From Vitreoscilla sp. (GTDB taxonomy: Bacteria > Pseudomonadota > Gammaproteobacteria > Burkholderiales > Burkholderiaceae_C), in the NCBI GenBank assembly GCA_018780145.1, contig JADMKA010000171.1:1-43370 (forward strand): a stretch of 43,370 nt of DNA, given 5' to 3'. A program made the position numbers and the translations under genes. Shown piece by piece: positions 17,356 through 26,356 of the stretch (within the stretch, counting starts at the first letter, position 1; every line of letters begins with the position of its first letter). The notes under the pieces were generated by a model that ran no database searches, was not told the origin of the DNA, and saw only the letters and a list, made by a program, of their open reading frames with translations.

Positions 17356-18152
17356 CGCATGCTCGTGTGAAAGGGGTCGGCCAGCATGGCGGGCTGGGCA
17401 AGGGCATCGGCGACGAGGCGGCAGAAGCGCGCCGCGTCGGTGCCGTTGATGACGCGGTGGTCGTAGCTCAGCGACAGCGGCAGCATGGTGCGCGTCTGCA
17501 ACTGGCCGTCGACCAGCGCGAGCCGTTCGGTGCTGCGGGTGACGCCGAGGATGGCCACCTCCGGCGCGTTGATGATGGGCGTGAAGCCGGTGCCACCGAT
17601 GGCACCGAGCGAGCTGATCGTGAAGCAGCCGCCGGACATCTCGGCCATCGGCAGGCCGCGGCCCCGGGCGCGCTCGGCCTTGTCGGCGAGTTCGGCGGCC
17701 AGTTCGGCGAGCGACTTCTTGTCGCAATCGCGGATCACCGGTACCACCAAACCGCCGGGCACCTCCACCGCCACGCCGATGTGGAAGTAGCGTTTGAGGA
17801 CCAGCCTGTCGCCCCCAGGGGCGAGCGAGGCATTGAAGCGCGGCAGGGCCCGCAGCGCCTGCACCACGGCCTTGATCAGCAGGGGCACGAGGGTGAGCTT
17901 GATGTGCTGCTCGGCGCCCAGGCGCTTGCGCAGCGCGTCGGCCGCGTCGATGGGGGCCTCGTCGTGGTGGGTGACGTGCGGGATCTGCGCCCAGTTGCGG
18001 GCCATGAAGGCACCGACGAGCTGCTGGGTGCGGGTCAGCGCGATCGACTCCACCGGGCCGAACTGGGCATGGTCCATGACCGGCATCGGCGGCAGGTTGC
18101 CCGGCCAGGCCGAGACCGGCGGGGCGGTGGCGCGGGCCTCGTCGACTGCCAT
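17352..18152 (-). CDS. 2-oxoacid dehydrogenase-type acyltransferase (E2) catalytic domain without lipoyl domain
   Basis: A 266-residue protein that is almost only the E2 catalytic core, ending with SLSYDHRVINGTDAARF (catalytic His). Normal E2 proteins exceed 400 residues because they carry one or more N-terminal lipoyl domains and an E1/E3-binding domain. Here the lipoyl domain is a separate gene just upstream and no recognisable peripheral-subunit-binding domain remains. The start is ATG 18152, sharing its A with the lipoyl stop (TGATG). A GTG at 18155 is possible. It would transfer the acyl group from lipoyl-lysine to CoA. Confidence 0.9.
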   Translation of the reverse strand: MAVDEARATAPPVSAWPGNLPPMPVMDHAQFGPVESIALTRTQQLVGAFMARNWAQIPHVTHHDEAPIDAADALRKRLGAEQHIKLTLVPLLIKAVVQALRALPRFNASLAPGGDRLVLKRYFHIGVAVEVPGGLVVPVIRDCDKKSLAELAAELADKAERARGRGLPMAEMSGGCFTISSLGAIGGTGFTPIINAPEVAILGVTRSTERLALVDGQLQTRTMLPLSLSYDHRVINGTDAARFCRLVADALAQPAMLADPFHTSMR

Positions 18153-18394
18153 CACGCCGCCTCGGCGATTTCGCCGATCACCGTGCCGACTTCGTACACC
18201 TCGCCGGCGGCTTTGAGGATCTTCACCACGCCGGCCACCGGCGCGTCAATCTCCTGCACCGACTTTTCGCTTTCCAGCGCGTACAGCGGGTCTCCTTTGG
18301 CGACGCTGGCACCGTCGGCCACCATCCATTCGACGAGGTTGGCTTCGTTGACCGAAAAGCCGAGCTTGGGCAACAGGATGTCCATGGGGGTCAC
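18152..18394 (-). CDS. Free-standing lipoyl-domain protein
   Basis: An 80-residue single biotinyl/lipoyl domain. The lipoylation site is the Lys in ESEKSVQEI (K44 from GTG 18394, K41 from ATG 18385), and the hallmark glycine-containing turns are present (VADGAS, APVAGVV). GTG 18394 overlaps the E1-beta stop (GTGA). ATG 18385 gives a more typical N-terminus, MDILLPKLG. It probably acts as the mobile swinging arm between the E1 and E2 of this operon, much like GcvH in the glycine system (inference). Confidence 0.88.
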   Translation of the reverse strand: MTPMDILLPKLGFSVNEANLVEWMVADGASVAKGDPLYALESEKSVQEIDAPVAGVVKILKAAGEVYEVGTVIGEIAEAA

Positions 18395-19392
18395 TTCAGG
18401 GTGTCGAGCACGGCCGCCTGGATGCGCGCCGCGGTGGGGATGAAAGCCGATTCGAGCGACCTCGAGAAGGGCACCGGCGAGCGCGCCGCGCCGACGCGCC
18501 CCACCGGCGCCAGCAGGCGGCCGAACAGCTGCTGGTGCAGGCGGGTGGCGATCTCGCCGCCGACGCCGAAATCCACCTGCGCCTCGTGCGCCACCACGGC
18601 GCGCCGGGTCTTGCCGGCCGAGGCCACGAGAGTGGCCATGTCCAGCGGGGAGATCGTGCGCAGGTCGATCAGCTCGACCGAGACGCCGTCCTTGGCCAAC
18701 TGGTCGGCGGCGGCGCGGGCCTCGAGCATGGTGCGGCTGTAGCTGATCAGTGTCACGTCACTGCCTTCACGCACCACCTTGGCCTGGCCGAGCGGCACGC
18801 GCTGGCCGCGCTCGGGGGCGTCGCCGGGGGCGAAGTACAGCGGCAGGTTCTCGATGAAGACGCAGGGGTCGTCGTCGAAGATGCACGACAGCAGCAGGCC
18901 GTAGGCGTCGGCCGGGTTGGACGGGGCCACGACCTTCATGCCGGCGGTGTGGGCGAACCAGGCTTCCAGGTAGTCGGCATGCTGGCCGCCGGTGCCGAAG
19001 CCGGCGCCGGTGGCCGTGCGGATGGTCAGCGGCACATGGGTCTGGCCGCCGGTCATGAAGCGCAGCTTGGCCGCGTGGTTGACGATCTGGTCCATCGCCA
19101 CCGCGGTGAAGTTCATCAGCATGATCTCGGCGACCGGGCGCATGCCGCCCAGCGCCGCGCCGACGGCCGCACCCATGATGGCCTGCTCGGCAATCGGCGT
19201 GGATTTGACGCGTTCGGTGCCGTATTTGGCCGACAGGCCCGCGGTGCACTTGAAGACCCCGCCGCCCTGGGCGTCGGCGATGTCTTCGCCGAGCACCAGC
19301 ACGCTGGGGTCCTGGCCCATGGCGTCGTCCAGCGCGAGCTGGATGGCCTGGACCATGTTGATCTTCTTGGTGGTGGTGGCGGTCGCGTTCAT
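18391..19392 (-). CDS. Thiamine-dependent 2-oxoacid (or acetoin) dehydrogenase E1 beta subunit
   Basis: A 333-residue transketolase-like E1-beta. It contains LGEDIADAQGG, STPIAEQAIMG, TGAGFGTGGQHADYLEAWFAH and the C-terminal SPLDMATL/VVAHEA region. Together with the alpha subunit it decarboxylates a 2-oxo acid, or cleaves an acyloin in AcoAB relatives, and acylates lipoyl-lysine. ATG 19392 overlaps the E1-alpha stop (ATGA). A dihydrolipoamide dehydrogenase gene (E3) is not in the window and may be supplied from elsewhere. Confidence 0.92.
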   Translation of the reverse strand: MNATATTTKKINMVQAIQLALDDAMGQDPSVLVLGEDIADAQGGGVFKCTAGLSAKYGTERVKSTPIAEQAIMGAAVGAALGGMRPVAEIMLMNFTAVAMDQIVNHAAKLRFMTGGQTHVPLTIRTATGAGFGTGGQHADYLEAWFAHTAGMKVVAPSNPADAYGLLLSCIFDDDPCVFIENLPLYFAPGDAPERGQRVPLGQAKVVREGSDVTLISYSRTMLEARAAADQLAKDGVSVELIDLRTISPLDMATLVASAGKTRRAVVAHEAQVDFGVGGEIATRLHQQLFGRLLAPVGRVGAARSPVPFSRSLESAFIPTAARIQAAVLDTLK

Positions 19393-20375
19393 GCGTTCAT
19401 CTCCATGGCGAGCACGTCGATGCCCAGCTCGGCCACGTCGGGGAAGGGGCTGTCCAGGCCGAAGCGCACGGCCTCTTCGAATTGGGACTGGTTGGTCTGC
19501 TCGATGTCGGTGAGCGCGGCGTCGCTCGCATGGCCTTGGTCGATCAGCCAGGCGCGCAGGCGGGGCAGGGGGTCGGCCGCCATCGCCGAGGCCATCTCGT
19601 CCTTGGGGATGTAATGGCTGTCGTCGCCCAGCAGGTGGCCGCGGAAGCGGAAGGTCTGCGCATCGAGCAGCGTGGGGCCGCCGCCTTCGCGGGCGCGGTC
19701 GATCGCGGCCTTGGCGGCGGACCACATGGCCAGCGCGTCGTTGCCGTCGACCTCGACACCGGGCATGCCGTAGGCGATGGCCCGGTCGGCGATGGTGCGC
19801 GACGAGGTGCCGAGCTCGTACTTGGTGTGCTCGGCGTAGCGGTTGTTCTGGCAGACGAAGACGACCGGCAGCTTCCACACCGAGGCCAAGTTCAGCGCCT
19901 CATGGAAGGCGCCGATGTTGGTGGCACCGTCGCCGAAGTTGCACACGGTCACCTGGCCGGTCTTCTTCAGCTGCGCGGCCCAGGCCAGGCCGTTGGCGAT
20001 GGGCAGGCCGGAGCCGACCACGCCGGTGGTGACCGGCAGGCCCGAGGCCACATGGGTGATGTGCATCGGCCCGCCCTTGCCCTTGCAGGTGCCGGTGGCC
20101 TTGCCCATGAACTCGGCGACGAAGGGCTTGAGCGGGATGCCCTTGGCGAGCTGGTCGTGGATGCCGCGGTAGGTGGTGACCACGGTGTCGCTGGGCCGCA
20201 GGTTCACCGAGATCGCGGCGGGGATCAGCTCTTGCCCACGCGGCGAGTAGTACGGCGAGGCGATCTGCCCGGCCTTGATCAGCTCGATGAACCGATCATC
20301 GGCGCACTTGATCAGCGTGGCGATGCGGTAGATCTCGATCAGCGCGGCTCGGCTCGGGGTACGGGTCTCTGGCAT
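19389..20375 (-). CDS. Thiamine-dependent 2-oxoacid (or acetoin) dehydrogenase E1 alpha subunit
   Basis: A 328-residue E1-alpha. The thiamine diphosphate motif begins GDGATNIGAFHEALNLASVW and ends in NN about 30 residues after GDG. The GKGGPMH loop and YRGIHDQ are also present. Closest styles are pyruvate/acetoin dehydrogenase alpha chains. ATG 20375 has AAGGTGA about 7 nt upstream, and a GTG at 20384 is less likely. It is the first gene of block B. An operator of the TetR type lies 22-39 bp upstream. The substrate is unknown. It is not a classical acetoin system, because the E2 lacks the alpha/beta-hydrolase fusion common in that context. Confidence 0.92.
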   Translation of the reverse strand: MPETRTPSRAALIEIYRIATLIKCADDRFIELIKAGQIASPYYSPRGQELIPAAISVNLRPSDTVVTTYRGIHDQLAKGIPLKPFVAEFMGKATGTCKGKGGPMHITHVASGLPVTTGVVGSGLPIANGLAWAAQLKKTGQVTVCNFGDGATNIGAFHEALNLASVWKLPVVFVCQNNRYAEHTKYELGTSSRTIADRAIAYGMPGVEVDGNDALAMWSAAKAAIDRAREGGGPTLLDAQTFRFRGHLLGDDSHYIPKDEMASAMAADPLPRLRAWLIDQGHASDAALTDIEQTNQSQFEEAVRFGLDSPFPDVAELGIDVLAMEMNA

Positions 20376-20396
20376 GCCTGTCACCTTTTTGAAAAT

Positions 20397-20414
20397 ACAG
20401 ACAGATCTGTTTGT
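20397..20414. promoter_or_regulatory. Operator copy 3: ACAGAC-AGATCT-GTTTGT
   Basis: An 18-bp inverted repeat whose centre is the perfect palindrome ACAGATCTGT. On the minus strand it reads ACAAAC-N6-GTCTGT, one base off the other two copies. A possible promoter on the minus strand (TTAAAA, 16 bp, TATTTT) has the operator filling the spacer, so a bound regulator would block RNA polymerase at the E1-alpha operon (inference). Confidence 0.7.
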
Positions 20415-20511
20415 TTTAAGTGTAGCGAGTGGGGTCGGCCTGTGCGCGAGGGTTTGCCCGTAGCTGGGGAAAATCAGTGGCGTCGCGCTTCAGGGAGGGT
20501 TCAGGGGCGGA

Positions 20512-21294
20512 TCAACTCCCCTCGTAGCGCGGCGTCCGTTTGGCCAGGAAGGCCTCGACCCCTTCGTGGAAATCCTGCGTGCCGACGCAGGCCGCGAAGG
20601 CGGCGCGCTCGGCCGCCAGCTGCTCGGCCAGGTCGTGCGACGAGGCTTCGCGCAGCAGGCGCTTGAGTTGGCCGAGCGCCACCGGGGCACCCGCGGCCAG
20701 GCGCATGGCGATCCGCATCGTCTCTTCGGCCAGCGTGTCCGCCGCCACCACGCGGTTCACCAGCCCGAGCTGCAGGGCCTGCGCGGCATCGAGCGTGTCG
20801 CCCAGCAGCGCGATCTCGAGTGCGCGCCGCAGGCCGACCAGCCGTGGCAGGTGCCAGGAGCCACCGAGGTCACAGCTCGCGCCGAGCCGGGCGTAGGCGA
20901 AGCTGAATCGTGTGCCCTCGGCGGCGATGGCCAGGTCGCAGGCCATCGCCAGGCTCATGCCGGCGCCCGCGACGGCGCCGTGCAGGCTGGCGATCACCGG
21001 GGCGCGCAGCCGCGCCAGGCATTGCAGGCCTTGGTGCAGTGGGTCGATCAAGGTCTCGGCAATGGTCTGCGGCGCGTCGCGGAACTGCGCAATGTCACCG
21101 CCCGCCATGAAGGCGCGGCCCTCGCCCGCGAGCACGACCACACGCACGCTGGTGTCGGCTTCGAGTGCGAGGCAGGCGTCGCGAAAGGCGAGGGCGAGGG
21201 CGCTGTCGGCGGCATTGAGCACCTCGGGCCGGTTCAGCCGCAGGGTGGCGATGGCGCCGTTGCGTTCGAGCAGCACGGGGGCGGGGGTGGTCAT
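20512..21294 (-). CDS. Enoyl-CoA hydratase/isomerase (crotonase) family protein
   Basis: A 260-residue crotonase. Oxyanion-hole motifs are AFMAGGDIAQF and HGAVAGAGMS. In rat enoyl-CoA hydratase two glutamates (E144, E164) activate water. Here the first lies in a segment reading FAYARLG, so that Glu seems lost, while a Glu equivalent to the second remains in ALEIALLG. It may therefore be an isomerase, a hydratase with altered chemistry or another crotonase. ATG 21294 overlaps the DUF6285 stop (ATGA). It is the last gene of block A, 97 bp before the operator of block B. Confidence 0.88.
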   Translation of the reverse strand: MTTPAPVLLERNGAIATLRLNRPEVLNAADSALALAFRDACLALEADTSVRVVVLAGEGRAFMAGGDIAQFRDAPQTIAETLIDPLHQGLQCLARLRAPVIASLHGAVAGAGMSLAMACDLAIAAEGTRFSFAYARLGASCDLGGSWHLPRLVGLRRALEIALLGDTLDAAQALQLGLVNRVVAADTLAEETMRIAMRLAAGAPVALGQLKRLLREASSHDLAEQLAAERAAFAACVGTQDFHEGVEAFLAKRTPRYEGS

Positions 21295-21719
21295 GGCGGC
21301 GGGGTCGCGGAGGAGGTGTGGGCCTTCGCCAGCAGCTTGGGGTTGCTCACTTCGAGCTGGCGCCGGTTGGTGGCTTGCAGGTGGGCCAGCACCTGGGCGC
21401 GCCAGGGGCCTTCGTCGGCGTCGCCTTCACGAATCCGCTCGCACAGCAGGCGGTTGGCGGTCAGCAGTCGATCGTGTACGGCGGCGCGATCCAGCGTCGC
21501 ATCGCACGGCGGAAAGCCGAGCAGAGAGCCCAAGCGGGCCAGTTCCTCGCGGTCGGCGCTGCCACCCTGGAGCAGCGCCCGCGAGGCAATGGCCAGCGCA
21601 TTGGCCATCATCAGCGCGGCGTGGCGTTGGTTGTCCGGCAGTGCCGGCAGCAGTTCGTCGCGCAACACGCTTCGTGCGGCGTCGAGCAAGGGCGCGCCGA
21701 TGAGGGCTTCGTTGATCAC
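21291..21719 (-). CDS. DUF6285-like protein of unknown function
   Basis: A 142-residue, mostly helical protein without signal peptide or membrane segments. It resembles the short DUF6285 proteins that are usually found between an APH-like kinase and an acyl-CoA dehydrogenase gene. I recognise it mainly from this position. The start is GTG 21719, overlapping the TGA of the kinase gene (GTGA). A role as accessory subunit or regulator of the kinase is only a guess. Confidence 0.75.
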   Translation of the reverse strand: MINEALIGAPLLDAARSVLRDELLPALPDNQRHAALMMANALAIASRALLQGGSADREELARLGSLLGFPPCDATLDRAAVHDRLLTANRLLCERIREGDADEGPWRAQVLAHLQATNRRQLEVSNPKLLAKAHTSSATPPP

Positions 21720-22725
21720 TTGGTCTCCGTCATCGCCAGGATCTCGTGCTCGAGCTCGGGCACGATGTGGCCGGTCAGTGCGAGCAGCAGCGAGCTTTCC
21801 TCGCCGCTGGCATGGCGCTCGGCCTGTTGCAGCGCGATGACAGCCCAGGTGACGTGGGCCATCAGCTCCCAGTAGGGCACCGCGCCGCGGTCCAGCGGTT
21901 GGCCGCTTGCTCGTTCATAGCCGCGGTAGAAGGCCTCGCGCGGGCCGATGCCGCCGGCCTCTCGCTCGACGGCGCCGAAGCGCCAGCACTTGGCGCAGAA
22001 CCAGCCGATGTCCTGCAACGGCTCGCCCCAGGCCGCGAATTCCCAGTCGAGGATGCCGGTCAGGCCCTGCGCGTCGACCAGGTAGTTGCCGGTGCGAAAG
22101 TCGCCGTGGCACAGCACGATGCTGCCGCGTGGCGGGGCATGGCGCTCCAGCCAGCGCAGCCCCCACTCGAGGGCGGGCTGGGGTGTGGCCAACGCGTCGA
22201 GGTGCTCCTGGCAGCGGCGCACGGTGCGCAGCGCGGGGGATTCGTCGCAGGCGGGCAGGAAGGCGAGATCGGCGCGCGGCGGGCGGATGGCGTGGATGCG
22301 GGCCAGCTCTTCGCCCAGTTGCTCGGCCAGGCGGCTGCGGTCGCCGCGCCAGCCGCTGTCCTTGACCAGCACGTGGCCGGCGGCGGTGCCGGCCACGCAG
22401 CGCATCAGGAAGAAGGGCCGGCCGATGACGGCGCGGTCTTCGCACAGCCACAACGGCTCGGGCACGGTGACGCCGGCGCGGAACGCGGCGCGCAGCAACG
22501 CAAACTCCTGCGGGCGGCCCAGGCTCACGGCCACGCCGGAGGGTGCATCGGTGCGCAGCACCAGCACCTGCAGGCCCGCATGCGGGCCGCCGTCGATCTG
22601 CACCTGCAGGCGCCAGTTCTGCTGGATGGCGCCGCCGGACAGGCGGGTGGCTTCGTGCACGGCGGCATCGCGGGCCCCGGCCTGTCCGGCGATGAAGCGC
22701 GCGATGGAGGTGCGGAAGTCGGTGT

Positions 22726-22729
<4 letters not shown>
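21716..22729 (-). CDS. APH-like phosphotransferase (ACAD10/11 kinase-type)
   Basis: A 337-residue aminoglycoside-phosphotransferase-fold kinase. The catalytic loop is LCHGDFRTGNYLV (HGD...N) and the metal-binding segment is ILDWEFAAWGEP (D). In mammalian ACAD10/ACAD11 such a kinase domain is fused to an acyl-CoA dehydrogenase and phosphorylates 4-hydroxyacyl-CoAs so that the phosphate can be eliminated. Here the same two activities are separate adjacent genes, overlapping by ATGA at 22729. A similar role on a hydroxyacyl-CoA of this pathway is a sound family-based inference, not proven. Confidence 0.9.
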
Positions 22730-23895
<1,166 letters not shown>

Positions 23896-23908
23896 CGAGG
23901 CCGGCCGG

Positions 23909-25096
23909 TCAGAGGCGCTCGAAGATCGCGGCGATGCCCTGCCCGCCGCCAATGCACATCGTGACCAGTGCGTAGCGGCCGCCGCTGCGTTGCAGCTCGT
24001 GGATGGCTTTCACGCTGATCAGCGCGCCGGTGGCACCCACCGGGTGGCCCAGCGAGATGCCGGAGCCGTTGGGGTTGACCTTGGCCGGGTCCAGATCCAG
24101 CTCGCGCATCACCGCGCAGGCCTGGGCGGCGAAGGCCTCGTTGGCTTCGATCACGTCCATCTGGTGGGCCCGCAGGCCGGCGCGCTGCAGGGCGGCGCGG
24201 GTGGCCGGCACCGGGCCCATGCCCATGTAGGCCGGTTCGACACCGGCGTGGGCATAGCCGACCAGGCGGGCCAGCGGCGTCAAGCCCCGGGCGCGCGCCG
24301 CGTCGGCATCGGCCAGCACCACCGCGGCGGCGCCATCGTTGATACCGGAGGCGTTGCCTGCGGTGACCAGGCCGTCTTTCTTGAAGGCGGGCTTCATGGC
24401 CGCGAGTTGCTCTGCCGTGACACCACCACGCACGTGCTCGTCGGTGTCGAACACCAGCGGTGCGCCGCGGCGTGACGGCAACTCGACGGGCACGATCTGC
24501 GAGGTGAAACGGCCGTCCGCGATGGCGCGGGCCGCGCGCTGCTGGCTTTCGAGCGCCAGTTCGTCCTGCATCGCGCGGGTGATGCCATGGCGCTCGGCCA
24601 CGTTCTCGGCCGTCATCCCCATGTGGAACTTCTGCCAGGGGTCGTGCAGGATGCCGGTCATGTAATCCAGCAACTGCGTGTCGCCCATGCGGATGCCCCA
24701 GCGGCCGGCGGTCATCAGGTAGGGGCCGCGGGTCATCGATTCGGCGCCGGCGCCGATGGCGAACTCGGTGTCGCCCAGTGCAATGGCCTGCGCCGCGCAG
24801 ACGATGGCCTGCAGCCCCGACCCGCAGAGCCGGTTCACGTTGTAGGCGGGGGTTTCGATCGGCACGCCGGCATCGACGGCGGCCACGCGGCCGAGGTAGG
24901 CGTCACCCGGCTCGGTGGGGATCACGTTGCCCATGACGACCTGGCCGATGAGCGAGGGCTCGGCACCGCTGTGCCGCAAGGCACCGCGCAGCGCGGTGGT
25001 GGCCAGCTGGCGCAAGGGAACCTCCTTGAGGGCGCCACCAAAACTTCCGATGGCGGTGCGGGCGGCACCCAGCACCACGATGTCACGCGTAGCCAT
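23909..25096 (-). CDS. Acetyl-CoA acetyltransferase (thiolase II family)
   Basis: A 395-residue true thiolase with all catalytic residues: nucleophile C91 in [11 protein letters not shown], His in [16 protein letters not shown], and the C-terminal Cys in CIGGGQG. It cleaves 3-oxoacyl-CoA to acetyl-CoA, or the reverse. ATG 25096 has CGGAGAA about 5 nt before it. It is the first gene of block A. The operator at 25169-25186 lies 73-90 bp upstream. Contrast it with the thiolase-like protein at 14108-15256, which lacks two of these residues. Confidence 0.94.
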   Translation of the reverse strand: MATRDIVVLGAARTAIGSFGGALKEVPLRQLATTALRGALRHSGAEPSLIGQVVMGNVIPTEPGDAYLGRVAAVDAGVPIETPAYNVNRLCGSGLQAIVCAAQAIALGDTEFAIGAGAESMTRGPYLMTAGRWGIRMGDTQLLDYMTGILHDPWQKFHMGMTAENVAERHGITRAMQDELALESQQRAARAIADGRFTSQIVPVELPSRRGAPLVFDTDEHVRGGVTAEQLAAMKPAFKKDGLVTAGNASGINDGAAAVVLADADAARARGLTPLARLVGYAHAGVEPAYMGMGPVPATRAALQRAGLRAHQMDVIEANEAFAAQACAVMRELDLDPAKVNPNGSGISLGHPVGATGALISVKAIHELQRSGGRYALVTMCIGGGQGIAAIFERL

Positions 25097-25168
25097 GCAA
25101 TTCTCCGGGGGAGCCGTCCCGTCGTCGACGGCGGCAGATCGATACAGCGCCCGTAGCGTATCAAACAA

Positions 25169-25186
25169 ACAAACACGATGGTTTGT
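25169..25186. promoter_or_regulatory. Operator copy 1: ACAAAC-ACGATG-GTTTGT
   Basis: A perfect 6-bp inverted repeat with a 6-bp spacer in the 153-bp gap upstream of the thiolase gene. It is embedded in an AAAC-rich run and has the same architecture as the sites before the E1-alpha and DUF35 genes. Probable TetR-type operator of block A. Confidence 0.7.
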
Positions 25187-25249
25187 TAATTCATTGGCGA
25201 TTACCCTGGTGCCGCTCCGGCCCGCGTGGTCCGGCCCCAGGTGGCTCGT

Positions 25250-25678
25250 TCAGCGCCCGTCCCGCGTGCGCATCGCGATCCGCGTGAGCCCCTCGAATTG
25301 GCACAGGTCCATCAGGTGCACGATCTCCTGGTAGGCGGCCCGGGTGTCGCCATCGATCCGCACGGCCTGGTTCGGGTTCTGCGTGGCGACGGCATGCAGC
25401 CGCTCGCGCAGCACGGCCTGGCTCACCCGCTCGCGGCCCCAGTAGACGCCGCCCTTCGCGTCGACCCCGATCACCACCACATCCGGTGCGGCGCTGGCCT
25501 TGTCGAGCGAGACGGCGGCGTCGGGCAGCGTGATCGGCAGCTCCTTCAGCGGCTGGCCGTCGGCCTGGTGCTTGAACGAGGTCGCCACCATGAAGAACAT
25601 CAGCAGGAAGAAGATGCAGTCGATCAGCGCGATGAGGCTGATCTCCGGCTGTTCGTCATCGCCCAGGTCGACGCGCAT
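25250..25678 (-). CDS. exbD: ExbD/TolR-family biopolymer transport protein
   Basis: A 142-residue protein with one N-terminal membrane segment (about residues 13-35) holding the conserved proton-path Asp, D20, followed by a periplasmic domain ending in the MDLCQFEGLTRI region typical of ExbD/TolR. With ExbB it would form a proton-driven stator. ATG 25678 shares a base with the ExbB stop (TGATG). It is the last gene of the response regulator-kinase-coiled coil-ExbB-ExbD operon. No TonB gene is nearby. The partner is probably the 489-residue protein of the same operon. Confidence 0.9.
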   Translation of the reverse strand: MRVDLGDDEQPEISLIALIDCIFFLLMFFMVATSFKHQADGQPLKELPITLPDAAVSLDKASAAPDVVVIGVDAKGGVYWGRERVSQAVLRERLHAVATQNPNQAVRIDGDTRAAYQEIVHLMDLCQFEGLTRIAMRTRDGR

Positions 25679-26307
25679 CAGCGGGCTCCCGGTCGCACGC
25701 AGGCGTCGAGCACGCGATCCAGCTGTTCCTCCAGCGCCAGCCCGCTGACCACCAGCCGGTGGCGGAAGTAGTGGTGCATGGCCAGCGAGGGCAGGGCCAC
25801 GGCCAGGCCCGCCGCGGTGTTGATCAGCGCCTTGGAGATGCCGCCGGCCAGCAGCGACGCGTCGCCCGTGCCGCCGGTGAAGGCGATCACGTGGAAGGCC
25901 TCGATCATGCCGACGACGGTGCCCAGCAGGCCGACGATGGGCGCCACGGTCGCCACCACGGCGAGAGGGTAGGCCCGCTGCTGCTGGCCGCGCAGCGCCC
26001 GCGAGGCCACCTCGCCGGCGCGCGTGGCCAGCACTTCGGCGGACCAGCGCGCGCGGTGCTCCACCAGGAAGCGCAGCGTGCGGGCCAGCACGCTGTCGTT
26101 GCGCGAGAGCGCCTGCTCCAGTTCGTCGAAGCGGCCGCCCTGCCACAGCGGCACCACCTCGTCCACCAGCGCCGGCGGCACCACCGCGCCCGGCCGGAAG
26201 CGGTGCAGCCGCTCCAGCGCGACCGCGATCGCCAGCACCGACAGGGCGCCGATGACCCAGATGCCGGCACCGCCGGCGACCAGTTGTTCGTAGAAGTTGA
26301 GCTGCAC
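25678..26307 (-). CDS. exbB: MotA/TolQ/ExbB-family proton channel protein
   Basis: A 209-residue protein with an N-terminal membrane segment (about 12-32) and two further ones in the MotA_ExbB domain (VATVAPIVGLLGTVVGMIEAF near 118-138, and the segment with the conserved Thr in INTAAGLAVALPSLA). The start is GTG 26307, with AGGGAA about 8 nt upstream. It probably forms the proton channel with ExbD and energises a partner across the periplasm. The 49-bp gap to the coiled-coil gene keeps it in the same operon. Confidence 0.9.
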   Translation of the reverse strand: MQLNFYEQLVAGGAGIWVIGALSVLAIAVALERLHRFRPGAVVPPALVDEVVPLWQGGRFDELEQALSRNDSVLARTLRFLVEHRARWSAEVLATRAGEVASRALRGQQQRAYPLAVVATVAPIVGLLGTVVGMIEAFHVIAFTGGTGDASLLAGGISKALINTAAGLAVALPSLAMHHYFRHRLVVSGLALEEQLDRVLDACVRPGAR

Positions 26308-26356
26308 GATCAGGTTCCCTGTGTTCGGGCGTGGGGATGAAAGGTTGCGATTCGGC

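Noticed and set aside
17352-20375. Naming the E1/E2 genes acoABC (acetoin dehydrogenase)
   Set aside because: The E1 subunits are similar to AcoA/AcoB, but the E2 lacks the lipoyl domain and hydrolase-type extension, and no acetoin regulator is present. The substrate cannot be assigned.
25162-25174. AAAC tandem repeat as a microsatellite
   Set aside because: The run is short and part of it forms the left arm of the operator shared with two other sites. A regulatory reading explains it better.
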